A stretch of 47,538 nt of DNA from IMG/VR virus record IMGVR_UViG_3300050030_000036, positions 1-47,538 of that record; one strand, 5' to 3'. Of the stretch, positions 37,223 through 45,252 are shown piece after piece. The notes below the pieces were generated by a model. That model was not told where the DNA came from. It saw only the letters and a program-made list of their open reading frames with translations, and made no database searches. How positions within the stretch are numbered: the first letter of the stretch is position 1; each line of letters starts with the position of its first letter. This stretch comes from a virus. Made by a program: the position numbers and the translations under genes.

Positions 37223-37741
37223 ATGGCAAACGTGAATTTCCCGCACGGTTTCCGCCCGCTTATGCGGTCGATCACCGGCGGCCCCGGAGCGGCCTGCCTG
37301 CCCGCCCACAAGATCGTCGGCGCGAGTCCCGCGCTGTTTATCGGCGATGCGGTGGACCTCGGCGGCAGCGGCACCAAAAACAACGCCTCCATCGTCGCGG
37401 CTTCGGCCGGAAGCGATATCTACGGCGTCAACCTGAATTACGGCGCGGCTGCGACTGCCACCGATCACATCATCGTCCCCGGACAGTTCCAACTGTTCGA
37501 AGTGCAGATCGACACCCTGACCATCGCTCAGTTGCAGTTCAACGCAGCTTTGGTGGCCACGGCCGGCGATGCCGCAACCAAGCTCTCCAAGCACTCCCTG
37601 GGCAGTGTGGCAACCACCAACTCCCTCGAAGTCAAAATTCTGAAGCTCTACGAATCGGTTGACAACGTGGCGGGCGCTTATGCGCGCGTCATCGTGACCC
37701 TCAACCAGTCCAGGCTTCAAGACCAGGTGGCAGGAGTCTAA
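37223..37741 (+). CDS. capsid decoration/head-fibre-like protein
   Basis: The 172-residue protein starts at ATG 37223 with AAGGAGTGAAGT upstream. It has beta-rich segments (FPHGFRPLMRSITGGPGAAC, ADHIIVPGQF is replaced by TDHIIVPGQFQLFEVQID) and the small-residue composition of phage head decoration proteins. It is directly followed by the major capsid gene, which supports that role. The family was not recognised with certainty. Confidence 0.65.
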   Translation: MANVNFPHGFRPLMRSITGGPGAACLPAHKIVGASPALFIGDAVDLGGSGTKNNASIVAASAGSDIYGVNLNYGAAATATDHIIVPGQFQLFEVQIDTLTIAQLQFNAALVATAGDAATKLSKHSLGSVATTNSLEVKILKLYESVDNVAGAYARVIVTLNQSRLQDQVAGV

Positions 37742-37743
37742 TC

Positions 37744-38676
37744 ATGCAAATCAGAGGACAGTTTTCCGACTTCTTTTTCGAAACGGCCCTGCCCGCCCTT
37801 AACGCGAAAGTGAAACAGGGCTTCAAGGCCAAACCCCCGATGTTCAAGCGCATCTTGGACACCATGACCACCACCCGCTCGATCGAGCAGTTCAGCCAGG
37901 TGACCGGCGTGGGTCTTCCCCAACTGGTGGGAGAAGGCGAGGACATCTCGGTCGACACCCAGGTGCAGGGGTTCAACAAGACCTTCCGTCCGCTCAAGTA
38001 CGCGGGCGGCATCGCGTGCAGCCAGGAACTGGTCGAAGACGACAAAATGGGGATCGTTTCCCAGCGCGCCGTCAGCTTGACCAACTCCGTGAACCAACTG
38101 CGCGAGATCCAAGGCGCCTCGGTTCTCAACAACGCCTTCGATCAAACCAACTTCCAGGGGCCGGACGGCTACTGCCTGTGCTCGGCTTCCCACCCGCTGG
38201 TGAAAGCCGGCGGCGCGCAGGCCAACCTGCTCTCCGTGCCCGCCGACTTGGACACCACGAGTTTGGAACTGGCGCTCACCGACTGGGAACTGATCAAGAC
38301 CCCGGAAGGTTACCTCCAGTTGCTCTCCCGGCCGCGCGTCGTCGCGGCTGCCCAGAACCGCTGGAACATGGCGGAAATCCTGAAATCTCAGACCCGTCCC
38401 GACACGATGAACCGCGTGTCCATCAACGCTTTCCAGGTTGCCACGGAGCAGGGCGGGGCGATCGAAGGTCTGACCTGGTCCTTCCTTTCGGATCCCGACG
38501 CCTGGTTCCTGTGCGCGCCTCCGAGCGAGACCAACATGCTGTGGCTCGACCGCAAAGCGCCGTCCACCACCAGTGACTTCGTGGAAAAGAGCCAGACCGG
38601 CTTCATGTACATCTCCTACCGCGCCGTTGTGGGTTTCTACGGCTGGCAGGGCGTGTACGGCTGTCCTGGCGCGTAA
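37744..38676 (+). CDS. major capsid protein
   Basis: The 310-residue protein starts at ATG 37744. Sequence elements KRILDTMTTTRSIEQFSQVT, GLPQLVGEGEDISVDTQV, FNKTFRPLKYAGGIACSQEL and DNKMGI-type loops, then YCLCSASHPLVKAGGAQANL and SDPDAWFLCAPPSETNMLWL resemble Mu gpT-like phage head subunits. The N-terminal part may include the flexible arm. Location after scaffold and decoration genes is the expected one. The exact family would need a structural comparison. Confidence 0.75.
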   Translation: MQIRGQFSDFFFETALPALNAKVKQGFKAKPPMFKRILDTMTTTRSIEQFSQVTGVGLPQLVGEGEDISVDTQVQGFNKTFRPLKYAGGIACSQELVEDDKMGIVSQRAVSLTNSVNQLREIQGASVLNNAFDQTNFQGPDGYCLCSASHPLVKAGGAQANLLSVPADLDTTSLELALTDWELIKTPEGYLQLLSRPRVVAAAQNRWNMAEILKSQTRPDTMNRVSINAFQVATEQGGAIEGLTWSFLSDPDAWFLCAPPSETNMLWLDRKAPSTTSDFVEKSQTGFMYISYRAVVGFYGWQGVYGCPGA

Positions 38677-38697
38677 GAGCGCTTCTCCTTTATACTT

Positions 38698-38721
38698 AGG
38701 GAGCCTGGCAACGGGCTCCCT
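38698..38721 (+). terminator. hairpin after the capsid gene
   Basis: AGGGAGCC pairs perfectly with GGCTCCCT (8 bp) around an 8-base loop. It follows the capsid gene stop by 22 bases but has no U-run. It may be a processing or stabilising hairpin or a weak terminator. Confidence 0.5.
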
Positions 38722-38787
38722 GACCTTCAAACTTTGAGCCCTGGGGACCTCCGGTAAACCGCGCCCCCTAAGAGGAAAACAATCAAC

Positions 38788-39450
38788 GTGGTTAAACCTT
38801 CCAACCTTTCCCGGGTGGCCTTCGGGGACTCGCGCAGCCTCGGGATCACCCCAGCCACCAACGCCATTCTCCATGGCGCTGGATCTTCCACAGCACCGGC
38901 CTCCTACGCCGCCACAGACCTCAATTTCCTGGAATATTACCTGAAAAACACGAGCGCCACCGGCACTGCGCGCGGCCTCTACATGAGGCTGTACCATTCG
39001 ACGGCCGGCGCGGACGGCGAAGCGGCCAGGATCTTCACCACGGTGAGCAACGTCGCCGCGGCCAACGCCAAAGGCGCCCACATCTCGCTGTCGTTTGGCA
39101 CTTCGGGACGCGTCACGGGAGAGGGCATCGCCAACCGCAACACCCTCCAGATCCCGAATAGCGCATTCGCTGGCGGGACCTACGCGGCGCACGAAGCCGA
39201 GATCTCGTGTGACGGCAGCTCGAGCACGGTGGCAGGGGTTACCCAGTTGTCCCTGTTCCGCGCGGTCTTGAGCGGCGACCCAACCGGCCTGGCGTTGGTC
39301 GATTCCAAGGCGGCGCTACTCGCCCTCGACGGAAACGCCATCAACACCGGCAAGATCATGCAGAGCACAAGCGATGTCACGGCAACCCACACCTTGAGAA
39401 TTCTGGTGAACGGCACACCGTTCTACATCCTGGTCTCCAGCAGCCAGTAG
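38788..39450 (+). CDS. virion structural protein
   Basis: The 220-residue protein starts at GTG 38788 after AAGAGGAAAACAATCAAC. Its beta-rich, Ala/Ser/Thr-rich sequence (VVKP-type start, LNFLEYYLKNTSATGTARGL, YMRLYHSTAGADGEAARI, HISLSFGTSGRVTGEGIANR) is typical of a phage beta-sheet protein, perhaps a head or tail component. The family is unknown. Confidence 0.6.
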   Translation: MVKPSNLSRVAFGDSRSLGITPATNAILHGAGSSTAPASYAATDLNFLEYYLKNTSATGTARGLYMRLYHSTAGADGEAARIFTTVSNVAAANAKGAHISLSFGTSGRVTGEGIANRNTLQIPNSAFAGGTYAAHEAEISCDGSSSTVAGVTQLSLFRAVLSGDPTGLALVDSKAALLALDGNAINTGKIMQSTSDVTATHTLRILVNGTPFYILVSSSQ

Positions 39451-39457
39451 GGCAGCC

Positions 39458-39607
39458 ATGGAGATCCCGCTCGAAGTACTCGCAGCGGAGCAACGTCGGC
39501 TAGCCGAACTCCGCGAACGCCTGTTTTCCGAACTCTGTGAATGTACGGGAGCCTTGCGCCAGGTGGAAGCCATCATGGCGTGGAAGCCCGAAGGGGAGAA
39601 CGCATGA
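39458..39607 (+). CDS. small coiled-coil protein
   Basis: The 49-residue protein starts at ATG 39458 with GTAGGGCAGCC upstream. It is one helix rich in Glu/Arg/Leu (LEVLAAEQRRLAELRERLFS) with two Cys (ELCECTG). It is coupled to the next gene by ATGA. The function is unknown. Confidence 0.6.
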   Translation: MEIPLEVLAAEQRRLAELRERLFSELCECTGALRQVEAIMAWKPEGENA

Positions 39608-39969
39608 GCCTGGTCACCAAGACCGGAACCGTAACCATCGCCATCAATACCGCCCTCTCCGGGGCCATCAGCCTGGGAGTTGGGGTGCTGTGCGCAATCA
39701 AAATGTCCGCTGGCTGGGATGCGGCGGCGCTTACCTTCCAGGTATCCGACGACGGCGGAACGACGTGGGATGAATTGAGAGACAGCTCGGGAACTGCGAT
39801 CACGGTGGCCTCACCGACTGCCGGCCAGCGCCTCGAACTCGACGCCAGCGACTTCAAGAGCGCCGTGTCCCTGAAGGTGCGCAGCGGAACGTCCGGTTCG
39901 CCGGTAAATCAGACCGGGGCGGCGCGCGTCCTGACGGTCATCAGCCGCAAATTCTACCCTGTGAGTTGA
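39604..39969 (+). CDS. small structural protein
   Basis: The 121-residue protein is taken to start at ATG 39604 overlapping the previous stop; the longer frame begins at 39541. It is beta-rich (AINTALSGAISLGVGVLCAI, LTFQVSDDGGTTWDELRDSS, LRVLTVISRKFYP-like end). It lies before the LamG-domain protein and could be a neck or fibre base protein. The family is unknown. Confidence 0.6.
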   Translation: MSLVTKTGTVTIAINTALSGAISLGVGVLCAIKMSAGWDAAALTFQVSDDGGTTWDELRDSSGTAITVASPTAGQRLELDASDFKSAVSLKVRSGTSGSPVNQTGAARVLTVISRKFYPVS

Positions 39970-39972
39970 TTC

Positions 39973-41112
39973 ATGGCATTCCCAACGGGATGGACTCGCA
40001 ACTGTGCCCTGGTGATCCAGCACGGACAGGTACCAGCCGATCAGTCGGCGTTCCCGGTGCTGATCACCGAGGCTTCACTACCCGACGAAATGAAAACCTC
40101 GGGAGGAAGCAACGCGGCGCAATCGGACGGGGGGGACATCCGGTTCTCGTCGGACTCGGCTGGTGCGTCGCAACTCGCATGCGAAGTCGCACTCTGGACC
40201 CAGAACGCTACTCCATCTCTTGCCAAGGCGGAGATTTGGGTCCCTGTTAGTGTTCTGACCGCTTCCGACGTGACTATCTACGTCTGGTATAACGCAGGCG
40301 GAGGACTCACCCAGCCAGCAGCCAGCGCGGCGTTCGGATCGGAGGCGGTGTGGGACGACAACTACTCTGGCGTCTGGCATTTTAGCGAGTCTGGGAGTGT
40401 TACCGCTTGGGCGGATAGTACGAGCAATTCGCGGAACGGAGTCAACTCTGGGGCAACGTCCTCAGCATCGGGCAAAATTGGTCTGGCTGCCAGTTTCGAC
40501 GGCTCTTCTCAATACATCACGCTATCCTCTCCGCTGTCCTTCAGTCCGTTCACTTACAGTGCCTGGGTAAAGAGGGCAGACCACTCCACGTATCACTCAA
40601 TCATCGGAAGTAACTGTTGGTATCGTGGGGCTGTCGGGGTCGATTGGGCTTTGGACCAGGTTTCCCCGTACGGCCAGTACCTAGCGAAGAATCATACGGC
40701 GCTGATCGGATCGGGATCCACCGTTGTCAGCGATACGACCTGGGAATACCTGACGGTCTTCTACGACGGCTCAAATTGGTCGTTTACTCGCAACGGTGCC
40801 GCAAATGGCAGCGGAACCGCTGCCCAAACCTTAGCGCAGACCGAAAACTACATCGGCGCCAGCGTCGGCGATGGTGAGGTGCAGAGCGAATTCTTTGCCG
40901 GTTCGCTAGACGAGATTCGCGTTTCCAACATCGCCCGTTCGGCCAACTGGATTCTGACGGAGTACAACAACCAGAACGCGCCGGGCTCGTTCGTAGTCGC
41001 GGGGACGCCCGGAGCAGTCGGCGGCGGCGGCGCAACCACAAGCCTTTTCCGGTCCTCCACGCTGTCCGGGCTAGGCTCAGGCGGCCCATTCTTTCATAAC
41101 CCATTGAACTGA
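39973..41112 (+). CDS. tail fibre with DUF2341 and LamG-like domains
   Basis: The 379-residue protein starts at ATG 39973. Residues 1-115 fit the DUF2341 pattern (NCALVIQHGQVPADQSAFPV, GGDIRFSSDSAGASQLACEV, IYVWYNAGGG). Residues 120-330 are LamG/concanavalin-like: DDNYSGVWHFSESG, KIGLAASFDGSSQYITLSSP, FTYSAWVKRADHSTYHSIIG, NWSFTRNGAANGSG and FFAGSLDEIRVSNIARSANW. These are a classic LamG-3 signature. The C-terminus is Gly-rich. Such proteins bind carbohydrates and are common host-recognition parts. Confidence 0.85.
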   Translation: MAFPTGWTRNCALVIQHGQVPADQSAFPVLITEASLPDEMKTSGGSNAAQSDGGDIRFSSDSAGASQLACEVALWTQNATPSLAKAEIWVPVSVLTASDVTIYVWYNAGGGLTQPAASAAFGSEAVWDDNYSGVWHFSESGSVTAWADSTSNSRNGVNSGATSSASGKIGLAASFDGSSQYITLSSPLSFSPFTYSAWVKRADHSTYHSIIGSNCWYRGAVGVDWALDQVSPYGQYLAKNHTALIGSGSTVVSDTTWEYLTVFYDGSNWSFTRNGAANGSGTAAQTLAQTENYIGASVGDGEVQSEFFAGSLDEIRVSNIARSANWILTEYNNQNAPGSFVVAGTPGAVGGGGATTSLFRSSTLSGLGSGGPFFHNPLN

Positions 41113-41113
41113 T

Positions 41114-42832
41114 ATGAAACTCTCCATCCAAGCCGGCTCTACTTCGCAGACGATCAACGTCTTCATCCAGGACAGCAGTTCCACCACGGGCGCAGGCCTC
41201 GCCGGTCTGGTGTACGGCTCAAGCGGCCTGACGGCGTACTATGCGCTTCCGAAAGCGGCGGCGGCGGCGATCACGCTGGCCACGCTGGCGGCAATCACTA
41301 CGGCCTGGAGTTCGGGCGGTTTCAAAGAGATCGACGCCACGAATATGCCGGGCTGGTACCGGCTGGACATTCCCGACGCGGCGCTGGCCAGCGGACGCTT
41401 CGTTTCGATCCACCTACAGGGCGCGACCAACATGGCCCCCCTGCCCATCGAAATCGAATTGACGGGTTGGAACAATCAGGACGCGGTCCACGGTGGCATG
41501 ACGGCGCTGCCGAATGTGGCCGCAGGCATATCGGGCGGGATGCCCCTCGCCGCGGACACATCCGGGCGCGTCGACGTGCTGAAGGTCAACGGCACCTCAC
41601 AGACTGCGCGGGATCTTGGTGCGAGCGTGCTGCTCTCCCCCGGGACGGGTACAGGGCAATTGAGCCTGGCGAGCGGGTTGGTGACTTTGGCCGCGGTCAC
41701 GCACACCGGGGCGCGAATTCCCAACGTCACCTTGGCGGATACGGTGACCACCTATACCGGCGACACGCCGCAGACCGGCGACGGGTACGCGCGCATGGGC
41801 GCGGCGGGCGCGGGGTTGACCGCCCTTGGGGATACCCGTATTGCCAACCTGGACGCCGCGATCAGCAGCCGTACCAAACCTGCTGATACGCAAGCGGCGG
41901 TCACGACGGTTACCAACCTGACCAATGCTCCCACGGCCGGGGATCTGACGGCGACCATGAAGACTTCGGTCACCACGGCGGCGACGGCGGCAACTCCGAC
42001 CGTTACGGCCGGTACGGTAAGCGACAAGACCGGTTATGCCCTTGCGACCGCGCCGCCGACAGCGGCGGCAATCGGCGTTGCGGTCGTAGATCAAACCATG
42101 TCCGGCCACACCACAGGCGGCACTGTAGGCGGCGCCCTCAACGCAGCCGGCTCCGCGGGCGATCCGTGGAGTACCCCGTTGCCGGGAGCTTATTCCGCCG
42201 GATCGGCCGGCAACATCGTCGGCACTCGTCTGGATGCGGCAGTGAGCGGCGTGGCGGCGGCAGTCTGGGCAGTGAGTGTCCGCACCCTCTCCTCCTTCGG
42301 GACCCTGGTGGCGGACGCAGCTACGGCAGTGTGGGCGGCGGCAACCCGTACGCTCTCGGCGTTCGCCTTCACGGTAACGGCGGCAACGGTGAGTGACAAG
42401 ACAGGTTATGCCCTTGCGACCGCGCCTCCCACGGCCGCGGCGATCCGCACCGAGATGGACTCGAACAGCACGAAGCTGGCGTACCTCGATGCCACGACTT
42501 CCAGCCGTTCGACCTATGCCGGCGGCGCAGTAGCTTCCGTAACCGCACCGGTCACCGCCGGGACGGTGAGTGATAAGGCCGGGTACAGCCTGGCAACGCC
42601 TCCCCCCACTGCAATTCAGAATGCCGACGCGCTGCTCACGCGCGATTGGACGGCGGTCTCGGGCGAAGCTGCCCGCTCGGTGCTCAACGCGTTGAGATTC
42701 CTCCGCAATAAGTGGAGCGTGGCGGCGGGGACCTTGACCGTCACCAAGGAAGACGACACGGCGGCGGCATGGACCGGCACAGTGACCACCGACGCGGCGG
42801 CGCTGCCCATCACCGGGAGCGACCCGACATGA
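41114..42832 (+). CDS. repetitive tail fibre protein
   Basis: The 572-residue protein starts at ATG 41114, one base after the previous stop. Residues 1-110 form a phage fibre head (VFIQDSSSTTGAGLAGLVYG, IDATNMPGWYRLDIPDAALA, FVSIHLQGATNMAPLPIEIE). After this it is largely Ala/Thr-rich with the motif GTVSDKTGYALATAPPTAAA at about 297-320 and again around 429-450, and a third version near 490-515. The repeats probably form a long trimeric shaft. The C-terminus (NALRFLRNKWSVAAGTLTVT) looks like a phage fibre end domain. Confidence 0.75.
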   Translation: MKLSIQAGSTSQTINVFIQDSSSTTGAGLAGLVYGSSGLTAYYALPKAAAAAITLATLAAITTAWSSGGFKEIDATNMPGWYRLDIPDAALASGRFVSIHLQGATNMAPLPIEIELTGWNNQDAVHGGMTALPNVAAGISGGMPLAADTSGRVDVLKVNGTSQTARDLGASVLLSPGTGTGQLSLASGLVTLAAVTHTGARIPNVTLADTVTTYTGDTPQTGDGYARMGAAGAGLTALGDTRIANLDAAISSRTKPADTQAAVTTVTNLTNAPTAGDLTATMKTSVTTAATAATPTVTAGTVSDKTGYALATAPPTAAAIGVAVVDQTMSGHTTGGTVGGALNAAGSAGDPWSTPLPGAYSAGSAGNIVGTRLDAAVSGVAAAVWAVSVRTLSSFGTLVADAATAVWAAATRTLSAFAFTVTAATVSDKTGYALATAPPTAAAIRTEMDSNSTKLAYLDATTSSRSTYAGGAVASVTAPVTAGTVSDKAGYSLATPPPTAIQNADALLTRDWTAVSGEAARSVLNALRFLRNKWSVAAGTLTVTKEDDTAAAWTGTVTTDAAALPITGSDPT

Positions 42833-42990
42833 GGAGTCTCCTAGCATTTTGGATGGGTGGCGCGGCCTCTACGTCGTTTATCGCGCCACCAGTTCCGAAG
42901 GGCAACATCTTCCGCGTCGATCAGACGGCCACGGGCGGCGATCTATACCGCACTTCTCCAGGTGGCTCGGGAAAGATCTTCCGGCCCTAA
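42829..42990 (+). CDS. small hydrophobic-start protein
   Basis: The 53-residue protein starts at ATG 42829 (ATGA with the fibre stop). Its first 20 residues (RSLLAFWMGGAASTSFIAPP) are hydrophobic, and the rest reads KGNIFRVDQTATGGDLYRTS. It may be a lipoprotein-less membrane tether or a small virion protein. The function is unknown. Confidence 0.55.
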   Translation: MRSLLAFWMGGAASTSFIAPPVPKGNIFRVDQTATGGDLYRTSPGGSGKIFRP

Positions 42991-43006
42991 CGGATCGCGG
43001 GTGAAA

Positions 43007-43034
43007 TCAGCCGTCCTCCGTCTTCTGGCGATAC
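43007..43034 (+). promoter_or_regulatory. weaker FliA-like promoter site
   Basis: GGCGATAC (43027-43034) is preceded at 12 bases by TCAGCCGT, which matches TAAGnnnn only at T..AG. The GTG start at 43041 lies 7 bases after the -10 element, the same offset as at 6180. It is listed mainly for this offset. Confidence 0.35.
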
Positions 43035-43040
43035 CCCCAT

Positions 43041-43895
43041 GTGACGTATGGCTCTCTGAAATTCCGCTTAACCCAGATGTTCCCCGGCGTATCCCTCGAT
43101 CTGATCGAGGGATGGTGCAACGACCGCTATGCGGAGATTCTGGGAGAACTTCCCTGGTCCCGCCTCACCGTCCAATCCAGGCTCCTGACCACCGCGCCCT
43201 ACAGCGCGGGTACAGCGGCCGTCGTCGGTGGAAGCGCCGCGGTTACTGGCGTGGGGACTGCCTGGGCCACGGAATTGTCGGGTCGCGCCTTCCGGGTCGC
43301 CGGACGAAGCGAATTCTACGAGTTCACCTGGCTCACGGCCACCACAGGCACGCTGGACCGGCCCTACGAGGGCACGGACTCGCCCCTGGCCGGGTATTCG
43401 ATTTTCCAGAACGTCTACCCCTTGCCTGCCGACTGCCGGCTGCTGAACGATGACGCGTTCTCGGACATCTACGGGCCGATGGTCCGCTTCACCCATGGCG
43501 AGCTGAACGAAAGCGATCCCTCGCGCCTGCAAACCGGAACTCCCCGGGCCTGGGCGTCGTACATGGATGACAGCTCGACGCCGCCCCGAATGCAGGTCGA
43601 AATCTGGCCCGTCCCGGACGTCGGCATTGGGATCCCCTTCCAGTACGTAGGGGACGCGGCGCCGTTAACGGACACCAGCACGATCTTGCAGGTCTGGATG
43701 CAGCCCGCGGCCCTGGTGGAAGGCATCGTTGCCAAGATCAAGGCGCACCTCAAGGATTACCCGGGGGCGCAGCTCGCCATGGTGGCGGCCAAATCGGCTC
43801 TCCAGAATATGCGGAGCTCCGAAGCGCAAGGCATGGCGCCGGCGCAGATGAAATTGGATTCCTACTACACCTCCCACCGGAGGCGCCGTTGGTAG
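43041..43895 (+). CDS. head-tail connector protein
   Basis: The 284-residue protein starts at GTG 43041 with no ribosome site and a GGCGATA element 7 bases upstream. It begins with a helix (SLKFRLTQMFPGVSLDLIEG), then WCNDRYAEILGELPWSRLTV, a beta-rich middle (FRVAGRSEFYEFTWLTATTG) and a helical end. The order helix, beta domain, helix, with a LDLIEGWCNDRYAEIL opening, is that of podoviral adaptor proteins that sit below the portal. It is the first of three such proteins in a row. Family membership is inferred. Confidence 0.65.
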   Translation: MTYGSLKFRLTQMFPGVSLDLIEGWCNDRYAEILGELPWSRLTVQSRLLTTAPYSAGTAAVVGGSAAVTGVGTAWATELSGRAFRVAGRSEFYEFTWLTATTGTLDRPYEGTDSPLAGYSIFQNVYPLPADCRLLNDDAFSDIYGPMVRFTHGELNESDPSRLQTGTPRAWASYMDDSSTPPRMQVEIWPVPDVGIGIPFQYVGDAAPLTDTSTILQVWMQPAALVEGIVAKIKAHLKDYPGAQLAMVAAKSALQNMRSSEAQGMAPAQMKLDSYYTSHRRRRW

Positions 43896-44569
43896 CGCAA
43901 GAGATCAGCGATCGCATCTGTCAGCGGCTTGACGACGATCCCACGTCCCCCGCTTCCTTTACGGCAGCGGAGGTATTGGCGGCGATCAACGAGGGCCAGG
44001 AGCTGGCCAGCCTGCTAACGCTCTGCATTGAGCGCGTGGCGACGCTCGCCATCCCCGGAGTCTCCCCATTCTTTCAGATCCGCGGAACCCTGCCGGATTT
44101 CCTGGTGCCCTTGCGTCTCTCAATTGCGGGCGTGCGGATACGTCCGGCGACATTGGCGAATCTGGACGCGCAAGACGCCGCATGGCAAGCCACCCCAGGC
44201 ACTCCCACGCGGTACCTCGCGCTCGGCTGCAATCTACTGGGTGTGACGCCACAGCCGGCCACATGGATGGACTCGGAGCTGATCTACGCGGCGGCGCCGC
44301 ACGCGCTCTTGAGCGGGTCGACACCCGAAATGCCGGAAGCCTACCACCAATCACTGATCGATTACGGCTGCTACCGAGTGAAGTTGAAAGAGGGCGGCCA
44401 AGGACTGCAACGCGGGCTAGCGTACTTCCATCGCTATCTCGACGACATGACGCGCCTGGGAGACTTCGTGCGCGCCAAGTCGCGGGCGGCGAATAACGAT
44501 ACGCTGCCCTTCGAGCTGGCCCTGTTCGACCGCTCCCGGCTGATTACCAAACTGCTACCCAAGGCTTAA
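43889..44569 (+). CDS. second connector/adaptor protein
   Basis: The 226-residue protein starts at TTG 43889, overlapping the previous stop by seven bases. It has an N-terminal helical part (VLAAINEGQELASLLTLCIE), a beta-rich middle (FQIRGTLPDFLVPLRLSIAG) and a helical end (YRVKLKEGGQGLQRGLAYFH). This matches the paralogous neighbours in length and layout. Its TAA stop is part of the promoter at 44567. Confidence 0.6.
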   Translation: MVAQEISDRICQRLDDDPTSPASFTAAEVLAAINEGQELASLLTLCIERVATLAIPGVSPFFQIRGTLPDFLVPLRLSIAGVRIRPATLANLDAQDAAWQATPGTPTRYLALGCNLLGVTPQPATWMDSELIYAAAPHALLSGSTPEMPEAYHQSLIDYGCYRVKLKEGGQGLQRGLAYFHRYLDDMTRLGDFVRAKSRAANNDTLPFELALFDRSRLITKLLPKA

Positions 44570-44594
44570 GAAACCGCCCCTCACGCGGCGATAA
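44567..44594 (+). promoter_or_regulatory. FliA-type promoter of the tail genes
   Basis: TAAGAAAC (44567-44574), a 12-base spacer, then GGCGATAA (44587-44594). It is nearly identical in -35 and -10 to the site at 5185. The TAA is the stop of the upstream gene. The GTG start at 44602 lies 8 bases after the -10, so the transcript is predicted leaderless. Confidence 0.65.
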
Positions 44595-44601
44595 CCCGGT
44601 A

Positions 44602-45252
44602 GTGCCCATCTACGGCTTCGATTCGACCCTCGTTATCGATAACCTGCTCCCAGCGCTGCACGCCTCCTCCCGGTCGGCGCTGGGGCCTTGGGCCGATTCT
44701 GCCCTGCCCTGGACCGAAGCCGATCTGATTCAGTGGATGGACGAAGCCCTGAAGCGCCTGGCGCGGCTGGCGGCCGCCTTCGTGCAGCGGGATACAGCAA
44801 GTTCGACGGCAAATGGAACGGCCACCTATCCTTTGCCGGCGAATCACGTGTCTACCCTCCATGTGTCGGTGAACGGCGTTCCGCTGCGTCCCGGCAACAT
44901 GGCGGAGTTGGAAGCGCGGGAACCCACGTTCCGAACCATTTCAGGAACTCCCGATCACTGGTATGAGGATTTGATCGGCCTGGCAACCTTGGGACTGACG
45001 CCGGTACCAACGGTGGCGGCGAAGATGGTCTCCGTCGTCTATGCGGCTTGGCCGGACACGCTCGACGTGGCCAAGACGCAGACCATGGTCGGCGCCCCGG
45101 CCCCGGTGAAGGGCTATCTCGCCCTCGCGGTGCTCAAAGAGGCGTACGGGCGCGAGTCGGACATGGAGATGCCGGATGTGAGCTCCCACTGCAAGTCCCG
45201 AATGGATCTGTTCGAGGCGCTTTGGCTCTCCTACTACGGGGCGGCCTCATGA
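44602..45252 (+). CDS. third connector-type protein
   Basis: The 216-residue protein starts at GTG 44602, 8 bases after the promoter -10 and without a ribosome site. It has an N-terminal helical part (LIQWMDEALKRLARLAAAFV), a beta middle (LPANHVSTLHVSVNGVPLRP), and a helical end. It shares this layout with its two upstream neighbours, which suggests related proteins of the portal-to-tail ring stack. It is coupled to the tail protein by ATGA. Confidence 0.6.
   Translation: MPIYGFDSTLVIDNLLPALHASSRSALGPWADSALPWTEADLIQWMDEALKRLARLAAAFVQRDTASSTANGTATYPLPANHVSTLHVSVNGVPLRPGNMAELEAREPTFRTISGTPDHWYEDLIGLATLGLTPVPTVAAKMVSVVYAAWPDTLDVAKTQTMVGAPAPVKGYLALAVLKEAYGRESDMEMPDVSSHCKSRMDLFEALWLSYYGAAS

Noticed and set aside
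37738-39192. 484-residue reverse frame over the capsid gene
   Set aside because: It is antisense to the major capsid protein and has no recognisable domain; a high-GC artefact.
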